DNA of 25,541 nt, from positions 1-25,541 of the forward strand of contig DASWFO010000028.1 of assembly GCA_036394195.1 (NCBI GenBank), given 5' to 3'. This DNA is from DATJPD01 sp036394195. Lineage in GTDB: Bacteria; Pseudomonadota; Alphaproteobacteria; CACIAM-22H2. The number at the start of each line of letters is the position of its first letter. Position 1 is the first letter of the stretch. Of this stretch, positions 21,194 through 25,541 are shown piece after piece. A program made the translations under genes and the position numbers. Below the pieces are notes generated by a model that made no database searches, had not been told where the DNA came from, and saw nothing but the letters and a program-made list of their open reading frames with translations.

Positions 21194-23959
21194 ATGAGCG
21201 GACTGCTCGGCATCGCGTTTCTCGGGCCGTTCTGGCTGATCGTGCTCGCGGCCCTGCCGATCCTGTGGTGGCTGCTGCGCGTGACGCCGCCGGCGCCGCG
21301 GCGTGCCCGGTTCCCCGCCATCCGCCTGCTGCTCGGCCTCAGGCCGCGCGAAGAGACGCCGGCGCAGACGCCGTTGTGGCTCCTGCTGCTGCGCCTTCTG
21401 ATCGCCGCCCTCATCATCCTGGCGCTGGCGCATCCGCTGCTGAATCCGGGTGCCCGCCTGGCGACGACTGGACCGGTCGTGATCGTGATCGATGACGGAT
21501 GGAGTGCCGCGCGCAACTGGGCGTCGCGCCAGACCATGCTGGCGGACCTCATGGATCGCGCAGAGCGCAACCGCCAGCCCGTGATGCTGATCCCCACCGC
21601 ACCGTCGGTGGACGGCGAGGCGCCGCAACCCAGCCGGCTCAGCGCCGCCGCCGACGCCCGCAGCTTAGCCGCCGCCGTGGCTCCGAAGCCGTGGCCGGTG
21701 GACCGCGAGGCGACGATCCGGGCACTGGACAACCTCGACCTGCCGGGGGCCGCGAACGTCGTCTATCTGGCCGACGGCCTTGACGACGAGAAGCTGGCGC
21801 CCCTGGTCGAACGCCTGCAGCGCTTTGGCGGCGTCGAGTACTTCTCCGACGCCGAGGACCGGCTGGCGCGCCTCTTGCTGCCGCCGGTCTCGGAAACCGG
21901 CGGGCTCCTCGTCAGCGCGGCGCGTCCCGCTTCCGGCCCGGGAACGGTCGCGTTCGTGCGGGCCCTGGGCGACGATGGACGTCTGCTCGCCCGCGAAGAG
22001 ATGCGCTGGCAGGACGGGCAGGCGAACGCCAGCGTGCGTCTCACCTTGCCCACCGAGCTGCGCAACCGCGTCTCCCGCCTCGAGCTCGAAGGCGAAGCTT
22101 CGGCCGGTGCCGTGGTGTTGGTCGACGAGCGCTGGCGACGCCGGCCCGTCGGCCTGGTCTCCGGCGGACCGGTCGAACGCGAGCAGCCGCTTCTCGCGGA
22201 CATCTACTATCTGCAGAGGGCGCTAGGCCCCTTCGCCGAGATTCGCACGGGCTCGCCGCAAGACCTGCTGAAGCGCGAGATCGCGGTGCTCATCCTGGCC
22301 GACGTCGGCAAACTCGGAGAGGCCGATCTCGCCGCGGTCGACGCTTGGACACGCAAGGGCGGCATGGTGGTCCGCTTCGCCGGCCCGCGGATGACCGAAG
22401 GCGGCGACGACTTCGTGCCGGTGCCGCTGCGCGGCGGCGGCCGCAGCTTCGGCGGCGCCATGTCGTGGGCGCAGCCGGTCGGACTCGCCCCGTTCCCGCC
22501 GTCCAGCCCGTTCGCCGGACTGCCCATCCCCGACGACGTCAAGGTGTCGCGCCAGGTGCTCGCCGAGCCGAGCCTCGACCTCGCCGATAAGACCTGGGCG
22601 CGGCTGTCCGACGGCACGCCGCTGGTGACGGCGGACCGGCGCGGCGACGGCTGGCTGGTCCTCGTCCACACCACTGCGACGCCCGACTGGTCGTCGCTAC
22701 CGATGTCCGGCTTGTTCGTCGAGATGCTGCAGCGGCTGGTGTCGCTGTCGCAAGGCGTCGCCGGCGAGGCCGGGGATGCCGTGCTGCCGCCGCTGAGCTC
22801 GCTCGACGGGTTCGGCCGCCTGCAGGCGCCCGCCCCGGTGGCGCTGGCCATCGCCGGCCGCGACTTCACCAAGGTCAAGATCGGGCCGAAATATCCGCCT
22901 GGCTATTACGGCGCCGAGTTCGGCCGGCGTGCGCTCAACGTCTCGACCGCGGTACCGCCGCCGCACGCCGCGACCAGTCTGCCCGGGGGTGTCAACCGCG
23001 CGGTCCTTCAGGGCAGCCGCGAGATCGACCTGAAGCCATGGCTGCTCGGCAGCGCCTTCTTGTTGTTGCTGGCCGACCTGATCATCAGCCTGCTATTGCG
23101 CGGCCTGACCGGCCGCGGGGTGCGGTGGCGGAGCGACGGGACTGCGGCCCTCATCGCCCTGGCCGTGCTGGCAAGTCACACGGCCCTGGCCCAGGGCACG
23201 CGGCCGGCACCGCAAGCGCCGGCCGCCGCACGTCCGGCAGACCGCCCCACCGACGATGGCACGCTGTCGAGCGCTCTCACGACGCGCCTCGGCTATGTGC
23301 GCAGCGGATCGGCGGAGATCGACGAGGTCTCGCGCGCCGGACTGATCGGGCTCGGTGCCGTGCTCTCGCGGCGCACGGCGATCGATCCGGGCCAGCCGGC
23401 CGAGATCGACATCGAGCATGATGAGATGGCCTATTATCCGCTGCTGTATTGGCCGGTGGCCGCGAGCGCGCCGCCGCCCACCGCGGCGGCTTTGTCGCGC
23501 GTCAATACCTACCTCCGCAACGGCGGGATGATCCTCTTCGACACCAAGGATGCCGATCGCGGCGGCCGCTCGCCGGCCGCCGACCGGCTGCGCGACATCC
23601 TGCGGCAGCTCAACCTGCCGGCGCTGGCGACGGTTCCCGCCGATCACGTGCTGACCAAATCGTTCTATCTGCTGTCCGAGTTTCCGGGCCGCTGGTCCGG
23701 CCAGCCGGTGTGGGTCGAGCAGGCGGACAGCCACGTCAATGACGGCGTGTCGTCGGTCGTCATCGGCGGCAACGATTGGTCGGCCGCGTGGGCCACCGAC
23801 GGCCAGGGCCATCCGATGTTTGCCGCCGTCCCCGGCGGCGAGCCGCAGCGCGAGACGGCGCTCCGCTTCGGGGTGAATCTCATCATGTATGCGTTGACCG
23901 GCAACTATAAGGCCGACCAGGTCCACGTCGACGCCATCCTCGACCGGTTGCGGCGATGA
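21194..23959 (+). CDS. BatA-type membrane protein with DUF4159 domain
   Basis: The 921-residue protein has an N-terminal BatA-type anchor (FLGPFWLIVLAALPILWWLL and LWLLLLRLLIAALIILALAH), a vWA-like part (about residues 90-230) whose metal-site pattern is degenerate (VVIVIDDGWSAARNW), a middle region with a glutamine-amidotransferase-like feel (DLLKREIAVLILADV), two further membrane helices around residues 617-680 (PWLLGSAFLLLLADLIISLL; GTAALIALAVLASH), and a C-terminal DUF4159 domain (TRLGYVRSGSAEIDEVSRAG, LSRVNTYLRNGGMILFDTKD, HPMFAAVPGGEPQRETALRF). DUF4159 also occurs alone. Exact function unknown; context suggests an envelope partner of MoxR. It overlaps the next gene by four bases. Confidence 0.88.
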   Translation: MSGLLGIAFLGPFWLIVLAALPILWWLLRVTPPAPRRARFPAIRLLLGLRPREETPAQTPLWLLLLRLLIAALIILALAHPLLNPGARLATTGPVVIVIDDGWSAARNWASRQTMLADLMDRAERNRQPVMLIPTAPSVDGEAPQPSRLSAAADARSLAAAVAPKPWPVDREATIRALDNLDLPGAANVVYLADGLDDEKLAPLVERLQRFGGVEYFSDAEDRLARLLLPPVSETGGLLVSAARPASGPGTVAFVRALGDDGRLLAREEMRWQDGQANASVRLTLPTELRNRVSRLELEGEASAGAVVLVDERWRRRPVGLVSGGPVEREQPLLADIYYLQRALGPFAEIRTGSPQDLLKREIAVLILADVGKLGEADLAAVDAWTRKGGMVVRFAGPRMTEGGDDFVPVPLRGGGRSFGGAMSWAQPVGLAPFPPSSPFAGLPIPDDVKVSRQVLAEPSLDLADKTWARLSDGTPLVTADRRGDGWLVLVHTTATPDWSSLPMSGLFVEMLQRLVSLSQGVAGEAGDAVLPPLSSLDGFGRLQAPAPVALAIAGRDFTKVKIGPKYPPGYYGAEFGRRALNVSTAVPPPHAATSLPGGVNRAVLQGSREIDLKPWLLGSAFLLLLADLIISLLLRGLTGRGVRWRSDGTAALIALAVLASHTALAQGTRPAPQAPAAARPADRPTDDGTLSSALTTRLGYVRSGSAEIDEVSRAGLIGLGAVLSRRTAIDPGQPAEIDIEHDEMAYYPLLYWPVAASAPPPTAAALSRVNTYLRNGGMILFDTKDADRGGRSPAADRLRDILRQLNLPALATVPADHVLTKSFYLLSEFPGRWSGQPVWVEQADSHVNDGVSSVVIGGNDWSAAWATDGQGHPMFAAVPGGEPQRETALRFGVNLIMYALTGNYKADQVHVDAILDRLRR

Positions 23960-25541
23960 CCGGCGAGCTGACCTTCACCCTGTCGCCGTTGCTCCCGATG
24001 GCCTGGCTCATCGGGGCCGCGGTGCTGGGCGTACTGTTTCTGGCGGCGATGTGGTGGACTCGCGCCCGCGGTGCGGCGTGGCGCACCGTGGCCGTGCTTG
24101 GCCTGCTGGCGGCGCTGTTCAATCCCACGGCGGTCGTCGAAGAGCGCCGTCCGCTGCCCGACGTCGCACTGGTCGTGGTCGACGACAGCCCGAGCCAAGG
24201 TATTGGCCAGCGCCGGGCGCGCACTGAAACTGCGCTGAAAGCGCTTCAGGATCGGCTGGGGTCGCAGAAGGATCTCGAACTGCGCGTGGTCCACGGCGGC
24301 GGACGCCAGAACGCGCTTGGCGGCAGCGAAGGGACACGCCTGTTCGAGACCATCGACCGGGCGCTGGCGGACGTGCCGCGGTCGCGCCTCTCCGGTGTCA
24401 TCATGCTCACCGACGGCCAGGTCCACGACGCGCCGCAGGATCCGGCGGCGGTGCGCGTGCCAGCGCCGATCCATGTCCTCTTGACCGGCGAACATCACGA
24501 GATCGACCGCCGGCTGGTGGTCGAACGCTCGCCGACCTACGGCATCGTCGGCAAGCCGCAGGCCCTGACCATCCGCGTCGATGACGGGCCGGATGCGCCC
24601 AAGGGCGAGATCGCGCGCGTCGACATCATCCGCGACGGCGGCGAGCCGCAGACCGTGCGCGTGCCGGTCGGCGTTCCGACCGACGTCGACTTCACCCTCG
24701 ACCACGGCGGCAGCACGATTTTCGAACTGGTGGCGGAGGCCGGCCCCAAGGAGCTGACGCTCGACAACAACCGCGCCGTGGTCGTGGTGAACGGCGTGCG
24801 CGACCGGCTCAAGGTGCTGCTGGTGAGCGGCGAGCCGCATCAGGGCGAGCGCACCTGGCGCAACATCCTGAAGTCGGATCCGTCGGTGGATCTCATCCAT
24901 TTCACCATCCTGCGGCCCCCGGAGAAGCAGGACGGCACGCCGATCCGCGAGCTGTCCCTGATCGCCTTCCCGATCCGCGAGCTCTTCGACGTCAAGCTGG
25001 ACGAGTTCGACCTCATCATCTTCGACCGCTACCAGCGGCGCGGCGTGCTGCCGCAATCCTATCTCGAGAACATCGTGCGCTTCGTGCGCAAGGGCGGCGC
25101 GCTCCTCGATTCAGCGGGCCCCGGCTTCGGCACGCCCATGGGCCTCTACCGCACGCCGCTGGGCGCCATCCTGCCGGCGGAGCCCACCGGCCAGGTGTTC
25201 GAGCAGGGCTTCAAGCCCAAGGTCACCGACCAGGGCCTGCGCCATCCCGTGACCGCGGACCTGCCGGGCGGTACCGGCGCCGACGCCAAGGATCCGCGCT
25301 GGGGCCGCTGGTTCATGACCGTGGACGCGACGCCCAAGGAAGGCGCCACGGTGCTGAGCGGCGCCAACGACCGGCCGCTCCTGGTGCTGGACCGCGTCGG
25401 CGACGGCCGCGTGGCGCAGCTCCTGTCGGATCAGATGTGGCTGTGGACGCGGGGCTTCGAGGGCGGCGGTCCCCAGGCGGAGCTGCTGCGTCGGGTGCTC
25501 TACTGGCTGATGAAGGAGCCGGACCTGGAGGAGAACGCCCT
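23956..25541 (+). CDS. vWA / glutamine-amidotransferase-like membrane protein, 3' end missing
   Basis: The ATG at 23956 overlaps the previous stop as ATGA, and the frame stays open for 528 codons to the window edge. Seen: two N-terminal membrane helices (LPMAWLIGAAVLGVLFLAAM and AWRTVAVLGLLAALFNP), then a vWA-like domain with an intact metal-site pattern D-D-S-P-S (VALVVVDDSPSQG) and SRLSGVIMLTDGQVHDAP, a beta-sandwich region (about residues 180-280), and a glutamine-amidotransferase-like fold (RLKVLLVSGEPHQGERTWRN, DEFDLIIFDRYQRRGVLP, IVRFVRKGGALLDSAG). The homologues I know of are about 680-700 residues, so roughly a quarter lies beyond the window. It fits the last gene of the moxR cluster. 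Confidence 0.88.
   Translation, partial: MTGELTFTLSPLLPMAWLIGAAVLGVLFLAAMWWTRARGAAWRTVAVLGLLAALFNPTAVVEERRPLPDVALVVVDDSPSQGIGQRRARTETALKALQDRLGSQKDLELRVVHGGGRQNALGGSEGTRLFETIDRALADVPRSRLSGVIMLTDGQVHDAPQDPAAVRVPAPIHVLLTGEHHEIDRRLVVERSPTYGIVGKPQALTIRVDDGPDAPKGEIARVDIIRDGGEPQTVRVPVGVPTDVDFTLDHGGSTIFELVAEAGPKELTLDNNRAVVVVNGVRDRLKVLLVSGEPHQGERTWRNILKSDPSVDLIHFTILRPPEKQDGTPIRELSLIAFPIRELFDVKLDEFDLIIFDRYQRRGVLPQSYLENIVRFVRKGGALLDSAGPGFGTPMGLYRTPLGAILPAEPTGQVFEQGFKPKVTDQGLRHPVTADLPGGTGADAKDPRWGRWFMTVDATPKEGATVLSGANDRPLLVLDRVGDGRVAQLLSDQMWLWTRGFEGGGPQAELLRRVLYWLMKEPDLEENA

Noticed and set aside
1..25541. CRISPR arrays, rRNA, tRNA or transposase genes.
   Set aside because: I looked for spaced short repeats, conserved RNA arms and transposase motifs and found none; the only repeats are the two gene-derived pairs and one intergenic element.

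Overview
The window reads as chromosomal DNA from a free-living, GC-rich alphaproteobacterium. Evidence: a three-gene cytochrome bc1 operon with separate Rieske, cytochrome b and cytochrome c1 genes; the conserved run DUF1285 / NUDIX CoA-pyrophosphatase-like / DUF6111 / CCA-adding enzyme diverging from a moxR / DUF58 / BatA-DUF4159 cluster; and a perfect CtrA-type box (TTAA-N7-TTAAC) upstream of a chemoreceptor-like gene. The species cannot be named from sequence alone. I saw no rRNA, tRNA, transposase, integrase or CRISPR.

Layout. 1-1922: the 5' part of a CBS-domain gene, a stretch with no gene, a glyoxalase-like (VOC) gene and a divergent RidA gene. 1904-7946 (all minus strand): an operon whose core is mtnP, then a fused aldolase/short-chain dehydrogenase, a small gene B, and gene A. 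Two A/T-richer cargo segments interrupt it, each bounded by diverged direct repeats of the host gene. One carries a truncated ParA-like ATPase and a 120-codon unknown gene, between two copies of gene A. The other carries a 272-codon CxxC-containing unknown gene, between the intact dehydrogenase and a copy of its last ~41 codons. This is the most unusual part of the window.

8049-11857 (minus): a secreted unknown protein, a flagellin-like protein with a long Gly/Asn/Gln-rich middle, then hemF and trmL, which overlap by 4 bases. 12129-14748 (plus): petA-petB-petC ending in a strong terminator. 15076-16149 (plus): a soluble chemoreceptor-like protein with its signalling tip at the N-terminus and a Cache-like sensor at the C-terminus, preceded by the CtrA box. 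16243-19095 (minus): DUF1285, NUDIX, DUF6111, cca, tightly coupled. 19128-25541 (plus): moxR, DUF58, BatA/DUF4159 and a further membrane-anchored vWA/glutamine-amidotransferase-like protein that runs off the end.

How genes work together. petABC encode the whole bc1 complex. MtnP with the aldolase/dehydrogenase suggests salvage of methylthioadenosine-type nucleosides through an aldolase route (inference). The moxR cluster looks like an AAA+ chaperone with vWA membrane partners. HemF (heme synthesis) and TrmL (tRNA modification) are housekeeping genes that share a transcript.
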